Part shown: one piece after another, positions 9,485-18,970 of the stretch
How positions within the stretch are numbered: position 1 is the first letter of the stretch
Layout: the number at the start of each line of letters is the position of its first letter
Source: Stanieria cyanosphaera PCC 7437
GTDB lineage: Bacteria > Cyanobacteriota > Cyanobacteriia > Cyanobacteriales > Xenococcaceae
Length of the DNA stretch: 64,000 bases
Assembly (NCBI RefSeq): GCF_000317575.1
Contig: NC_019748.1
Span: 2,186,001 to 2,250,000 of the forward strand
Direction: 5' to 3'
Position numbers and translations under genes: made by a program
The notes under the pieces: generated by a model
Database searches by the model: none
What the model was told of the DNA's origin: nothing
Seen by the model: the letters and a program-made list of their open reading frames with translations, nothing else

Positions 9485-9570
9485 TTATCTTTACTTGATT
9501 TTTGTTTCTATTGTGTAAATTTTAAGTCGATTAGATACGTTTAAGCCTGAAAAGTTTATTGCTCTGAAGT

Positions 9571-9611
9571 TGACGTTCTCCCCTGCTATCACGGCGAGGG
9601 GATTCTAAAAA
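9571..9611 (-). repeat. IS200/IS605-type right-end hairpin
   Basis: Just after the stop codon of the tnpB remnant, minus-strand sequence GAATCCCCTCGCCGTG then ATAGCAGGGGAGAACGTCAA can fold with CCCCT pairing AGGGG. This is the imperfect hairpin and terminal motif I know from the 3' end of cyanobacterial IS605-family elements, where it serves as the transposase-recognised end and as the scaffold of the TnpB guide RNA. No left end was found. Confidence 0.5.
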
Positions 9612-9800
9612 TCACTTTTTAGGTTTTCTCTTTCTTAGAGTTACCTTACTAGAGTGTGTTTCCAAAATGAGAGCAGAGGGGAATCTCTCCAGAGACTTCA
9701 AATTCCGTGCGCCCCAAGGTATTTGCCCATTGTTTCAGGGCTTGTTTTAAAATATTTCCAATTTCAGATTGTGATTGATTAAGCTTTTCTAGGATAGAGA
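9612..9800 (-). pseudogene. tnpB C-terminal remnant (IS200/IS605 family)
   Basis: Minus-strand translation gives a fragment reading NILKQALKQWANTLGRTE then FEVSGEIPLCSH. After a shift of reading frame it continues as ETHSSKVTLRKRKPKK and a stop. The LGRTE segment and the ETHSSK...RKRKPKK tail are typical of the C-terminus of cyanobacterial TnpB proteins. The nuclease domain and everything upstream is missing. With the hairpin downstream this marks a dead insertion. The homology call is from pattern recognition only. Confidence 0.55.
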
Positions 9801-10104
9801 AGTTAATTAGTTATAAAATGTTGATTAGGTATTTGTATTCCTTGCTACTTGGAAACTGTTAATTAACTAAACTTCATTCAATACAGTAGACCCAGTAAAG
9901 GAAACATCTAATCTTACTCTTGTTCAATATGAAGTAAGAGAAAAACGATTCTGGATTTTATTTAAGGTTTAGTTTCGTAATTTGGAGTTGCTTAATTATT
10001 TTAAATAACAATGAGTAATTTTTTTATTAATTAAGCTGCAAACTTACTCTATTTAATAATTAAAATTTAATTTATTTTTGTTCGTAATATTTAGGTTATA
10101 GCTA
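9801..10104. other. AT-rich leader of the SNF2 helicase gene
   Basis: About 300 bp with no ORF or clear element. It is strongly AT-rich just before the helicase start and presumably contains its promoter. Confidence 0.4.
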
Positions 10105-13100
10105 ATGTCGATTCTTCATGGTAGTTGGATTTTACAGTCAGAGCAAAATTATTTTTTTGTTTGGGGAGAAGCTTGGCGTTCTTTAGTTAATGTAGAATTT
10201 ACTACTCAAGATAAAAATTTAGTTAACCCTTTTTGTTTACCAGCAGAACAACTAGTAAATTTACTAAATAATAATCATTTTAATCTAGATAAAATTTTAA
10301 ATAAAGAAATTAACTTAAATAATAGATGGCTTACTCAACAAATAGCTATTCCAAGTGTTATTGATTTTAAAAATCAGACTATTCAACCAATATTTTCTAA
10401 AAATATCTCAACTGAAACAATTTTAGAATTATCTTCTTGGCAAGTTGAAGGATTTTATCTGACCGAAACAGAAACTATTAAATTTTTACAGTCATTACCT
10501 CTTAATCAAACTAATAATTTTTTAGGAGGAGAATTGAATTTTTGGTCACAGATATATCGTTGGATTCTCGATCTAATTGTCAGGGGAAAGTTTTTACCAG
10601 GTATTAATTCCAAAAATAAAGAAAAAATTCAAGGCAATTGGCAACCTTTATTAGATAGTATTATTGACCAAGCCAGGTTGGCTAAATTTATTCAATTAAT
10701 GCCTTCTGCTTGTCTTAATTATCAAGTTGAGCAAGAAAATTTAACTGCCCAAGAATTATTATTAAACTTTTTAAGTAGTATCCTTGATGCTAACTTACGT
10801 AATTGGATTGATTATAATGTTAGTGCATCTAAAAATTTAAATATTCAACCTTATTTACTTTCACTTTCTGAATTAAACTCTACCTTAGATACTGAACAAA
10901 AAAATCTTAATCGTCTCGAAAATGCTCTATATAATTGGACATTACCAATTCAAGAATATTTAGTAACTTCAGAAAATAACAATCTTGGACAAAATCAATA
11001 TCACGCTTGTTTTACTCTTCAACCACCCAGCCAAAATAGCAAAGATGAAGAACAAAATGACTGGCAATTAAAATATTTTCTTCAAGCATTAGATAATGCA
11101 AACTTTATTATTGATGCCGAGATAATTTGGCAACACGATGCTGAAATTTTATCTTATCAAGGCAGAACTATTCCCAGACCTCAAGAAATTTTTCTTAAAG
11201 GATTAGGATTAGCTAGTAGAATTTATCAACCAATTGCTGATAGTTTACAAACAAGTACTCCTCAACAATGTAACTTAAATCCAATTCAAGTTTATGAATT
11301 TTTACGCTCAATTGCTTGGCAATTACAAGACAATGGTTTGGGAGTAATTTTACCTCCTGGTTTAACTCCTGGTGAGAATGAACAAAGATTAGGTGTTCAA
11401 ATTACTGCTGAAGTTGCCCAGAAAAAAGGTGAACGTTTAAATTTACAAAGTTTGCTTAAATATAAGTTAGAAATTTCTGTTGGGAATCAAACAGTTTCTA
11501 AACAAGAATTTGAAAAATTATTAGCTCAAAAATCTCCTGTTGTAGAAATCAATGGACAGTGGTTAGCATTACAACCTGCCGATGTTAAAGCAGCACAAGC
11601 TGTCTTAAATCAGGCTAATGAAGCAATGAATTTATCTGTAGAAGATGCACTACGTTTGTCTACAGGAGACACCAAAACTTTAGCCAAATTACCAGTAGTT
11701 AGTTTTAAAGCAACAGGTGTTTTAGAAGAGTTAATTAATAATTTAACTGATAACAAATCCGTCGAACCGATTACTAATATTCCAGGATTTATTGGTGAAT
11801 TACGTCCTTATCAAGCTAGAGGAGTTGGTTGGTTAGCCTTTTTAGAAAAGTGGGGTTTAGGTGCTTGTCTTGCAGACGACATGGGATTAGGAAAAACACC
11901 GCAACTAATTGGGTTTGTTCTTCATCTAAAAGAAAACTATGATTTAAAGAAACCTATTTTAGTAATTTGTCCTACTTCAGTTTTAAATAATTGGGAAAGA
12001 GAAGTTAAAAAATTTGCACCTACTTTATCTACTTTAATTCATCATGGTGATCATCGCAGTAAAGGTAAAACCTTTGCTAAAGAAGTTAACAACAAACATT
12101 TAGTAATTACTAGCTATTCGTTAGTTCATCGTGATTTAGAAACTCTTAAAAATATAGAATGGGAAGGAATAGTTTTAGACGAAGCTCAAAATATTAAAAA
12201 TTCCTCAGCTAAACAATCTCAGGCAGTAAGACAATTACCAGCCAAGTTTAGGATCGCTTTAACAGGAACTCCTGTAGAAAATCGCTTGTCAGAATTATGG
12301 TCAATTTTAGATTTTCTCAATCCAAGTTTTTTAGGAACAAGGGCATTTTTTCAAAAAAGGTTTGCTATTCCGATTGAAAAATATGGTGACAGAGATTCTT
12401 TAAAAATTTTGCGTTCTTTAGTTCAACCTTTTATCTTACGTCGTCTCAAAACTGACAAAGAAATTATTCAAGATTTACCAGAAAAACAAGAAATGAATGT
12501 TTTCTGTGGTTTATCTAGTGAACAGGCACAACTTTATCAACAAATAGCAGAAGAATCTTTAGTACAAATTGAATCTTCAGAAGGAATTAAACGCAGAGGA
12601 TTAATTTTAACTCTACTATTAAGATTAAAACAATTGTGTAATCATCCAGAATTATTAACGGCTAAAAATACTTCAATTAATCCGACTAAAAATATTCATC
12701 AATTTGGTAATCGTTCGGGTAAATTATTGCGTTTAGAAGAAATGTTAGAAGAACTAATGACTGAAGGAGATCGCGCTTTGATTTTTACTCAATTTTCTGA
12801 GTGGGGTAAATTATTAAAACCTTACTTGGAAACCAAATTAAAAGGAGAAGTTTTATTCCTTTATGGTGCTACTCGTCGTCAACAAAGACAAGAAATGATC
12901 GACCGTTTTCAAAATGATCCTAATGGGCCACAAATCTTTATTTTATCTCTTAAAGCTGGAGGTACAGGATTAAATTTAACTAGAGCAAATCACGTTTTTC
13001 ATGTAGATAGATGGTGGAATCCTGCGGTAGAAAATCAAGCTACAGATCGTGCTTTTAGGATTGGTCAAAAACGAAATGTTCAAGTACATAAATTTATTTC

Positions 13101-13263
13101 TACGGGAACATTAGAAGAGAAAATTAATGACATTATTGAAAGTAAAAAAGAACTTGCTGAACAAACCGTAGATGCAGGGGAAAACTGGTTAACAGAATTA
13201 GATACTAATCAATTGCGTAATCTTTTATTATTGAACCGCGATAGTATTATTGATGAAGAATAA
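10105..13263 (+). CDS. SNF2-family DEAD/DEAH-box helicase
   Basis: A 1052-residue protein. The N-terminal half (about 1-540) matches the bacterial SNF2-associated region found in front of the motor. The SNF2 motor follows: Walker A DDMGLGKT (Asp591-Thr598), Walker B DEAQ (692-695), the ALTGTPVENR motif III segment, and the helicase C lobe with LSLKAGGTGLNLT and the arginine-finger motif QATDRAFRIGQ. Such proteins are ATP-driven double-stranded DNA translocases that remodel protein-DNA complexes or RNA polymerase. No restriction, DISARM or other defence gene accompanies it, so a housekeeping remodeller is more likely. Confidence 0.9.
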   Translation: MSILHGSWILQSEQNYFFVWGEAWRSLVNVEFTTQDKNLVNPFCLPAEQLVNLLNNNHFNLDKILNKEINLNNRWLTQQIAIPSVIDFKNQTIQPIFSKNISTETILELSSWQVEGFYLTETETIKFLQSLPLNQTNNFLGGELNFWSQIYRWILDLIVRGKFLPGINSKNKEKIQGNWQPLLDSIIDQARLAKFIQLMPSACLNYQVEQENLTAQELLLNFLSSILDANLRNWIDYNVSASKNLNIQPYLLSLSELNSTLDTEQKNLNRLENALYNWTLPIQEYLVTSENNNLGQNQYHACFTLQPPSQNSKDEEQNDWQLKYFLQALDNANFIIDAEIIWQHDAEILSYQGRTIPRPQEIFLKGLGLASRIYQPIADSLQTSTPQQCNLNPIQVYEFLRSIAWQLQDNGLGVILPPGLTPGENEQRLGVQITAEVAQKKGERLNLQSLLKYKLEISVGNQTVSKQEFEKLLAQKSPVVEINGQWLALQPADVKAAQAVLNQANEAMNLSVEDALRLSTGDTKTLAKLPVVSFKATGVLEELINNLTDNKSVEPITNIPGFIGELRPYQARGVGWLAFLEKWGLGACLADDMGLGKTPQLIGFVLHLKENYDLKKPILVICPTSVLNNWEREVKKFAPTLSTLIHHGDHRSKGKTFAKEVNNKHLVITSYSLVHRDLETLKNIEWEGIVLDEAQNIKNSSAKQSQAVRQLPAKFRIALTGTPVENRLSELWSILDFLNPSFLGTRAFFQKRFAIPIEKYGDRDSLKILRSLVQPFILRRLKTDKEIIQDLPEKQEMNVFCGLSSEQAQLYQQIAEESLVQIESSEGIKRRGLILTLLLRLKQLCNHPELLTAKNTSINPTKNIHQFGNRSGKLLRLEEMLEELMTEGDRALIFTQFSEWGKLLKPYLETKLKGEVLFLYGATRRQQRQEMIDRFQNDPNGPQIFILSLKAGGTGLNLTRANHVFHVDRWWNPAVENQATDRAFRIGQKRNVQVHKFISTGTLEEKINDIIESKKELAEQTVDAGENWLTELDTNQLRNLLLLNRDSIIDEE

Positions 13264-13387
13264 AAACGTTAAAAAAATTGGTTCTAGACAACCAAGCCAA
13301 GTAACAATTTATTAATATCCGCGATCGCATTTTCTGAACTGAAAAACTATATGCTAAAAATCTTGTTTACAGTAGGACTTAAGTGCT

Positions 13388-14791
13388 ATGACCTCAGAAG
13401 ATTATTCAGATAAATCAATCGATAGTAATCAAACCTCTTCAGAAAACGATATTTCTCAACCAGAGACAATTAAATTACTGACAGAAAGTATTCTGAAACT
13501 AGAAAGAATTGTCGAACACTTAAAAGTAATATCAACTACTAATAATTTACCGTCAGCTTCTATTAACAATTTGGTAGAGCTAACTGAAACATTAGCAACT
13601 ACAGTAAATAATTTAGATAATACTGAAGAACTAAAAACAGTTACAGTTTCCTCAACTACTCCAAAAGTAGTCAAACCAAAATCTGCTCAAGTAAAATCAA
13701 CAAAAAAGGTAATTAAACAAGATCAATTATCCAATAATTGGTTAAATAAAATTCGTTCTAATTTAGTCGGAATAGGAATTGTTGCTACTACAATAATCTT
13801 AATTATTTCTGCTTCAGTATTTTGGTTATCTCATCAATCAACTGAAACAAAAGTGGCAGTTAAACCAATTACAATAGAAGAAGAAAGTTCTACTACAGTT
13901 GAAGAATTAGAAATCCCTACAAAAATAGAAATAACTCCCTCCGAGGAAATTATTTCAGAAACAGAAGCAAAATCGACAGTAGTTATCCCTGAAGTAACTA
14001 TCCCTTCTCAACCGATAACAGTTACAACAAATACTCCAGAAATTATTGATACATCAGAAACAGAAGCAAAATCAACAGTAGTTATCCCTGAAGTAACTAT
14101 CCCTTCTCAACCGATAACAGTTACAACAAATACTCCAGAAATTATTGATACATCAGAAACAGAAGCAAAATCAACAGTGGTTATCCCTGAAGTAACTATC
14201 CCTTCTCAACCGATAACAGTTACAACAAATACTCCAGAAATTATTGATACATCAGAAACAGAAACAGAAAAACCCATAGTAATTATTCCTGAAACAGAAA
14301 AATCATCTCAACCAGAAATAACTAAACCTAGCACTGAAATTCCTCCAAAAATTGTTACTTTACCCGAAGTGCCAGTCGAAACAGAAACTATTCCTGACAT
14401 TGAAACCTCAGCAACAGAACAATTAAAACAACCTCAATTACCACCAGAAAATTTAGTTCAACCTCAACCATTCCCATTAACTCCAGAACAAAATTTAGTT
14501 GCAGCTATTCAATCTAAATTATCAGAAATTACTAATCAATATTTTGATGATTTAATTCTATCTATCGAAGCTAATTTGTTACAAAATAATTTACTTGTTA
14601 AATTAAGCGATCGCTGGTATAATCTCAATCAATCAGAACAAGATAAATTCGCTAGCGAAATTTTGCAAAAATCTCAACAGTTAGACTTCAAAAAATTAGA
14701 AATAATAGATACTAATGGTAAGTTAATTGCCCGTAATCCAGTGGTAGGTAAGCAGATTATAATCCTACAAAGAACCAACAACAAAGTTTAA
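13388..14791 (+). CDS. Single-pass membrane protein with tandem 33-residue repeats
   Basis: A 467-residue protein of unknown function. Residues 1-120 are polar and Thr/Ser rich, one membrane helix follows (about 128-148, GIGIVATTIILIISASVFWL), and then an extended Thr/Glu/Pro-rich region carries three almost identical 33-residue repeats (about 190-288) containing VVIPEVTIPSQPITVTT. The last 100 residues form a globular domain (LTPEQNLVAAIQSKLSEITNQYF ... QLDFKKLEIIDTNGKLIARNP). The extended part looks like a periplasmic spacer. It lies 124 bp after the helicase gene and 122 bp before the FKBP gene, possibly one transcript. Confidence 0.75.
   Translation: MTSEDYSDKSIDSNQTSSENDISQPETIKLLTESILKLERIVEHLKVISTTNNLPSASINNLVELTETLATTVNNLDNTEELKTVTVSSTTPKVVKPKSAQVKSTKKVIKQDQLSNNWLNKIRSNLVGIGIVATTIILIISASVFWLSHQSTETKVAVKPITIEEESSTTVEELEIPTKIEITPSEEIISETEAKSTVVIPEVTIPSQPITVTTNTPEIIDTSETEAKSTVVIPEVTIPSQPITVTTNTPEIIDTSETEAKSTVVIPEVTIPSQPITVTTNTPEIIDTSETETEKPIVIIPETEKSSQPEITKPSTEIPPKIVTLPEVPVETETIPDIETSATEQLKQPQLPPENLVQPQPFPLTPEQNLVAAIQSKLSEITNQYFDDLILSIEANLLQNNLLVKLSDRWYNLNQSEQDKFASEILQKSQQLDFKKLEIIDTNGKLIARNPVVGKQIIILQRTNNKV
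13955..14251 (+). repeat. Three tandem 99-bp repeats inside a coding region
   Basis: Copies start at 13955, 14054 and 14153. They differ at only about two positions over 99 bp (for example AAATCGACAGTAG against AAATCAACAGTGG), so synonymous sites are conserved too. This indicates recent duplication or continuing gene conversion. A degenerate fourth start follows at 14252. Confidence 0.95.
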
Positions 14792-14913
14792 TTAATTACA
14801 AACAAAAAATTTTTGAACGCCAAAAGTAAAGATTAATTAAATTAACAGTTAACCAACGACTTGCTATTGGTTACTAAGAACTGTGTACAATATCCCTGGA
14901 TAAAATTTAGGCG

Positions 14914-15471
14914 ATGACAAAGGTGGTCAAAAAATTGAATAATCAAATTATTGTTAGTGTTGGAATAATATTCATCTGTGCTTTAGTTTTAATTGTCTCT
15001 TCTCTAGTTGGTAGTGGCAATCAATCAAACGCAATTGCATCTGAATTAAACCAACCGACTACCACTTCATCTCAATTAATTGCTGAAAATATTAAATCAA
15101 AACAGGAAAATAAAACTATGGATTTGTCCAATGCTGTTAGCACTCCTTCGGGACTACAGTACGTCGTCGTTAAAGAAGGAAATGGTGCAACACCACAACC
15201 AGGTCAGACAGTAACAGTTCATTATACAGGAACATTAGAAGACGGAACTAAATTTGATAGTTCTCGCGATCGCAATCGTCCTTTTTCTTTTAAAATTGGT
15301 GTAGGACAAGTCATTCAAGGTTGGGATGAAGGAGTTGGTAATATGAAAGTTGGTGAACAACGTACTTTAATCATTCCTCCTGACTTAGGTTATGGTGCGC
15401 GAGGCGCAGGTGGAGTAATTCCTCCTAATGCTACCCTCATTTTTGACGTAGAATTGCTCAAAATCGGCTAA
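14914..15471 (+). CDS. FKBP-type peptidyl-prolyl cis-trans isomerase, membrane-anchored
   Basis: A 185-residue protein: an N-terminal hydrophobic helix (about 12-33), a linker of about 45 residues, then a complete FKBP domain (about 75-185). The domain has the usual [45 protein letters not shown] and FDVELLKI segments with the active-site Tyr, Asp, Phe and Trp. It would speed prolyl isomerisation of exported proteins on the periplasmic or lumenal side. The distal ATG inside the linker (MDLSNAVS) would remove the anchor, but the upstream start has better coding support. Confidence 0.9.
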   Translation: MTKVVKKLNNQIIVSVGIIFICALVLIVSSLVGSGNQSNAIASELNQPTTTSSQLIAENIKSKQENKTMDLSNAVSTPSGLQYVVVKEGNGATPQPGQTVTVHYTGTLEDGTKFDSSRDRNRPFSFKIGVGQVIQGWDEGVGNMKVGEQRTLIIPPDLGYGARGAGGVIPPNATLIFDVELLKIG

Positions 15472-15486
15472 ATTAACTTAAAAATA

Positions 15487-15507
15487 GGAGCAGTTGTTGA
15501 CTGCTCC
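15487..15507 (+). terminator. Hairpin after the FKBP gene
   Basis: A 7-bp perfect stem GGAGCAG / CTGCTCC with a 7-nt loop begins 16 bp after the stop codon. The following sequence CGTTAGCTCTT is only moderately T-rich, so this is a weak intrinsic terminator at best. Confidence 0.45.
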
Positions 15508-15861
15508 CGTTAGCTCTTAATGTTTGTCGAAATTAGCTCATTCTCATTGCACATGATTAAGATAAGTAGTTGGACTTCTCAATTTATGTAATTAATCTTG
15601 TCTATCTACTTAAACTTTGAGCATCAATCATTTCATGTGCTAATTTTCCTGAAGCAATCCCTGCTTTGACATTTTTTAGTTTGAACATTAAATAAAAATT
15701 CTGATTTCTTTGTAATTATTAGATTAGAATCGTTGACTATACTGACAAAGAAATGAGCAATAGCTGAAAAATCAATAATGGTTAGATGAGAAAACTGAGG
15801 ATTAAATAAGAAAAAGTAGAGATTTTTTAATCTACAGATACTCAAAGACCCGAATTTCAAG

Positions 15862-15955
15862 CCTGTCATAAGCATCCCGTATTGCTGCTACCTTCCGGTT
15901 CTGACAAGGTTTGGGCGTTACAACCGCATGAGTCCGGGTCAACTACTAGAATAAC
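15862..15955 (-). ncRNA. ffs: Signal recognition particle RNA (4.5S, small bacterial type)
   Basis: The minus strand contains the universally conserved SRP apical domain: GTCAGAACCGGAAGGTAGCAGC, with its GGAA tetraloop and the asymmetric internal loop that binds Ffh. It is flanked by complementary arms (GACCCGGACTC ... on one side and ATACGGGATGC on the other). Cyanobacteria have this short RNA of about 95-100 nt. End positions are estimated from the pairing arms. It guides ribosomes making membrane proteins to the membrane. Confidence 0.93.
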
Positions 15956-16088
15956 ATACTTTCTAGTGCATTCAAGCAACAAAGGCAAACTCATTCAGTA
16001 GATTAAATAATTAAAAAGATTATCAGTAACAAATTTCGTTTTGTGTCAAGTATAAATTAGAGGTATAGTGAGCAAGGACTAATGAATT

Positions 16089-16220
16089 ATGCTTTGTACA
16101 AAATGCCAACGTCAAGTAATTTGCATGGTCTATCAATTAGGACAAGAAGACTCTCGGATCAAGCAGATGCTTTCTCAAATGAATCGCTGTGAACAACGCC
16201 AGCTAGTGAAATCCCATTAA
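16089..16220 (+). CDS. Small cysteine-containing protein (43 aa)
   Basis: A 43-codon ORF with an AAGGA ribosome binding site 10 nt before its ATG. The protein starts MLCTKCQRQVIC and has another cysteine near residue 34, so a CxxC pair plus two cysteines could bind zinc or an iron-sulphur cluster. The middle is charged. It lies between the SRP RNA and purT with no obvious partner. I do not recognise a family; coding status rests on the ribosome binding site and the cysteine pattern. Confidence 0.45.
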   Translation: MLCTKCQRQVICMVYQLGQEDSRIKQMLSQMNRCEQRQLVKSH

Positions 16221-16548
16221 ATTACACTTTGAGCTTGAATTGAGGAGAATACTTTAATTAAACTGATTTGCATAGAAAACTGCATATTGTTTTCAAGCTT
16301 CTGCCTTTTCTCAACTAGTAACTTTAAGGCGTGAAAGCTTGTATTTTGGTGCAAAGCTCGGGTAATCAAAAAGTTTGCTCAAGCAATCTAAAAATATAAT
16401 TGACTTAACTAAATATTATCAATTTTGCAGCATCGCGATCGCACTTTTCCAAAAAATGCTTTAATAAATAATAAATATTTTTATTTTTCTGCTTCTGAAT
16501 TTGCCTTACAATATCACCTCGGATTGTTGTAGGTGCATCGGAAGCGAA
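16221..16548. other. Intergenic region before purT
   Basis: An AT-rich stretch of 328 bp with one HIP1 site (GCGATCGC, 16435). No ORF, tRNA or convincing hairpin is seen. It presumably contains the purT promoter. Confidence 0.4.
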
Positions 16549-17724
16549 ATGAAAAAAAATCTTAAATTACCACAAAAAATTATGTTACTTGGTTCAGGAG
16601 AACTAGGTAAAGAATTTGTAATTGCAGCCCAAAGATTAGGTAATTTTGTGGTAGCAGTAGATCGTTATGCTAATGCACCTGCCATGCAAGTTGCTGATCG
16701 CTCTGAAGTAATTTCGATGTTAAATGAAGATGATCTAGAAAGAGTGGTGCAACAATATCAACCAGATTTTATTGTTCCTGAAATTGAAGCAATTCGGACA
16801 GAAAAATTACTTGAATTTGAACAACGAGGCTTGACTGTAATCCCCACAGCAGCAGCAACTAATTATACCATGAATCGCGATCGCATTCGCGACTTAGCTC
16901 ATCATCAATTAGGAATTAGAACTGCTAAATACGCCTATGCTTCTTCTCTAGAAGAATTGAGCAAAGTTGCAGCAGAAATTGGTTTTCCTAATGTAATTAA
17001 ACCCGTGATGTCTTCTTCAGGAAAAGGTCAATCTGTGGTAGCTTCTGCCGATGAAATCGAACCAGCTTGGCATTATGCGATTGAAGGTGCAAGAGGCGAT
17101 ACCCAAAAAATAATTATTGAAGAATTTATTGATTTTGAAATTGAAATTACTTTACTTACTATTAAACAATGGGATGCACCAACAATTTTTTGTCCACCAA
17201 TTGGTCATCGTCAAGCAAGAGGAGATTATCAAGAATCTTGGCAAACTGCGGAAATCTCTGAAGCAAAAATCAAACAAGCAGAAGCAATTGCGACTAAAGT
17301 TACTGATGCTTTAGGTGGTGCAGGAATTTTTGGTGTCGAGTTTTTTATTACTAAAGACGAAGTAATTTTTTCTGAACTTTCTCCTCGTCCTCATGATACA
17401 GGAATGGTAACTTTAATTTCCCAAAATCTCAATGAATTTGAGTTACATTTGCGAGCAATTTTAGGCTTACCAATTCCCAAAATCGAAGTATATTCTCCTG
17501 CTGCCAGTGCAGTAATTTTAGCTAGTGAATATTCAGATCAAATTAGTTTTGTTAACGTTGCCGAAGCTTTAGCAACTCCAGATGCAGAGATTAGATTATT
17601 TGGGAAACCAGATTCTCGTCCCTATCGTCGCATGGGAGTAGCTTTAGCCAAAGGAAAAACTGTAGCAGAAGCGAGAACCAAAGCAAACAAAGCAGCTAAA
17701 ACCGTCAATATTGTTAACAATTAA
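16549..17724 (+). CDS. purT: Formate-dependent phosphoribosylglycinamide formyltransferase 2
   Basis: PurT is an ATP-grasp enzyme that formylates GAR with free formate and ATP, the third step of purine synthesis. The start chosen is the ATG giving MKKNLKLPQKIMLLGSGELG (391 residues, matching the 392 of E. coli PurT). An upstream in-frame TTG at 16501 would add 16 unrelated residues. Domains: an N-terminal GSGELGKE nucleotide-binding fold, a central ATP-grasp with VIKPVMSSSGKGQSVV and IEEFIDFEIEITLL, and ELSPRPHDTGMVTL near the C-terminus. It is complete. Confidence 0.95.
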   Translation: MKKNLKLPQKIMLLGSGELGKEFVIAAQRLGNFVVAVDRYANAPAMQVADRSEVISMLNEDDLERVVQQYQPDFIVPEIEAIRTEKLLEFEQRGLTVIPTAAATNYTMNRDRIRDLAHHQLGIRTAKYAYASSLEELSKVAAEIGFPNVIKPVMSSSGKGQSVVASADEIEPAWHYAIEGARGDTQKIIIEEFIDFEIEITLLTIKQWDAPTIFCPPIGHRQARGDYQESWQTAEISEAKIKQAEAIATKVTDALGGAGIFGVEFFITKDEVIFSELSPRPHDTGMVTLISQNLNEFELHLRAILGLPIPKIEVYSPAASAVILASEYSDQISFVNVAEALATPDAEIRLFGKPDSRPYRRMGVALAKGKTVAEARTKANKAAKTVNIVNN

Positions 17725-17846
17725 TGTTAATTTTTACTTTGATCAAACTCTAATTATTTTATTAGTTGAAAATACTTTTTTTTTAATAATTATCAGCTAA
17801 AATAGCTTAACTAAAATTAAATAACTGTACAGACTACGCCATGCTT

Positions 17847-17874
17847 GTACAGACGTTCCATGGAACGTTTCTAC
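17847..17874. repeat. 28-bp GTAC...CTAC palindrome
   Basis: An imperfect 28-bp palindrome with the core ACGTTCCATGGAACGT. It belongs to the family of 28-bp palindromes seen at 5651, 17886, 22915, 32460, 42583, 50783 and 53335 and is next to ACTGATAACTG, as several others are. Confidence 0.65.
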
Positions 17875-17885
17875 TGATAACTGTT

Positions 17886-17915
17886 GTACGGGCAAGGCAG
17901 TGCTTTGCCTCCTAC
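17886..17915. repeat. 30-bp GTAC...CTAC palindrome
   Basis: An imperfect palindrome with the core GGCAAGGCAGTGCTTTGCC, 12 bp after the preceding one. It lies directly before the YciI-like gene, so its hairpin could affect expression of that gene. Confidence 0.6.
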
Positions 17916-17928
17916 TAATAACTGAAAA

Positions 17929-18195
17929 ATGCCTACATTTGTCAAAATAGAACAAGGAATTGTTGATAAAAAAACTTTTGATCGATACGTCCCTGATCAT
18001 AAAGAATACGTTCGTAATTTAATTATTAAAGGACATAAAGCTCGTACTGGATATTGGGCAGAATTTGGTGGAGGAATGTTAATTTTTGAAGCTTCATCTT
18101 TAGAAGAGGCAAAAGAAATAGTGGCGAATGATCCTCTAATTAAAAATAATTGCGTCAAATACGAACTACATGAATGGAAAATTGTAGTTGAGTAA
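17929..18195 (+). CDS. YciI family protein
   Basis: An 88-residue single-domain ferredoxin-like fold protein of the YCII-related family. It shows the usual HKEYVRNLIIKGH segment (with the conserved His), GGGMLIFEASSLEEAKEIVANDPL and a terminal YELHEWKIV strand. Some family members act as small hydrolases or dechlorinating enzymes, and most have unknown substrates. It sits between two palindromic repeats and glnB. Confidence 0.8.
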   Translation: MPTFVKIEQGIVDKKTFDRYVPDHKEYVRNLIIKGHKARTGYWAEFGGGMLIFEASSLEEAKEIVANDPLIKNNCVKYELHEWKIVVE

Positions 18196-18410
18196 AACAA
18201 AAACTATTAAATTACCAATTGTTTAATTTGTTTGAGAATTAAGCCCAAATGAATTGAACTTTAAAAATTTGGAGATGAGATTGAAACATAACTTCTCATC
18301 CCCACTGATTATGGTCACTTTGATGAACTACATCGATCAGCTTATTTTGATTGAGTTGCCTGTAATTAATAAACTTAATTGAAAATGACGTAGTTCACTA
18401 TAACTAATCA

Positions 18411-18761
<351 letters not shown>

Positions 18762-18810
18762 TTATTGCAGTAATTTTTTACTCTAGATTTATTTATAAGG
18801 CTAGGTTAGG

Positions 18811-18854
18811 ATTTTAGCGCGATTGAGATCGAAAAATTTTGTAAAAATAATATC
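18811..18854 (-). promoter_or_regulatory. Candidate NtcA-activated promoter of glnB
   Basis: On the minus strand GAT-N8-TAC (18854-18841) is followed after 24 nt by TAAAAT (18816-18811), which fits the TA-N3-T -10 box and the spacing of class II NtcA promoters. One half-site deviates from the GTA-N8-TAC consensus. In other cyanobacteria glnB is NtcA-activated, which is why I looked here. Confidence 0.35.
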
Positions 18855-18970
18855 CTGTTTCTCAGGTAAGAGCAACTAAGATTTAGAAAACGAGAGGTTA
18901 GAACTGTTATAGTTAACCCAATGGTCAATTTCCCCCATTTAAATTGCTCTAAAAGTTTATTTGTCTTTGA

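Noticed and set aside
9541-9840. CRISPR array or complete insertion sequence
   Set aside because: No direct repeats with spacers anywhere in the window. Only the TnpB tail and right end are present, with no TnpA or left end.
15633-15875. 80-codon minus-strand ORF
   Set aside because: Starts inside the 3' part of the SRP RNA, has low-complexity composition and no ribosome binding site.
18770-18781. GTA-N6-TAC near glnB as an NtcA site
   Set aside because: NtcA requires 8 bp between the half-sites; this one has 6 and is too close to the start codon.
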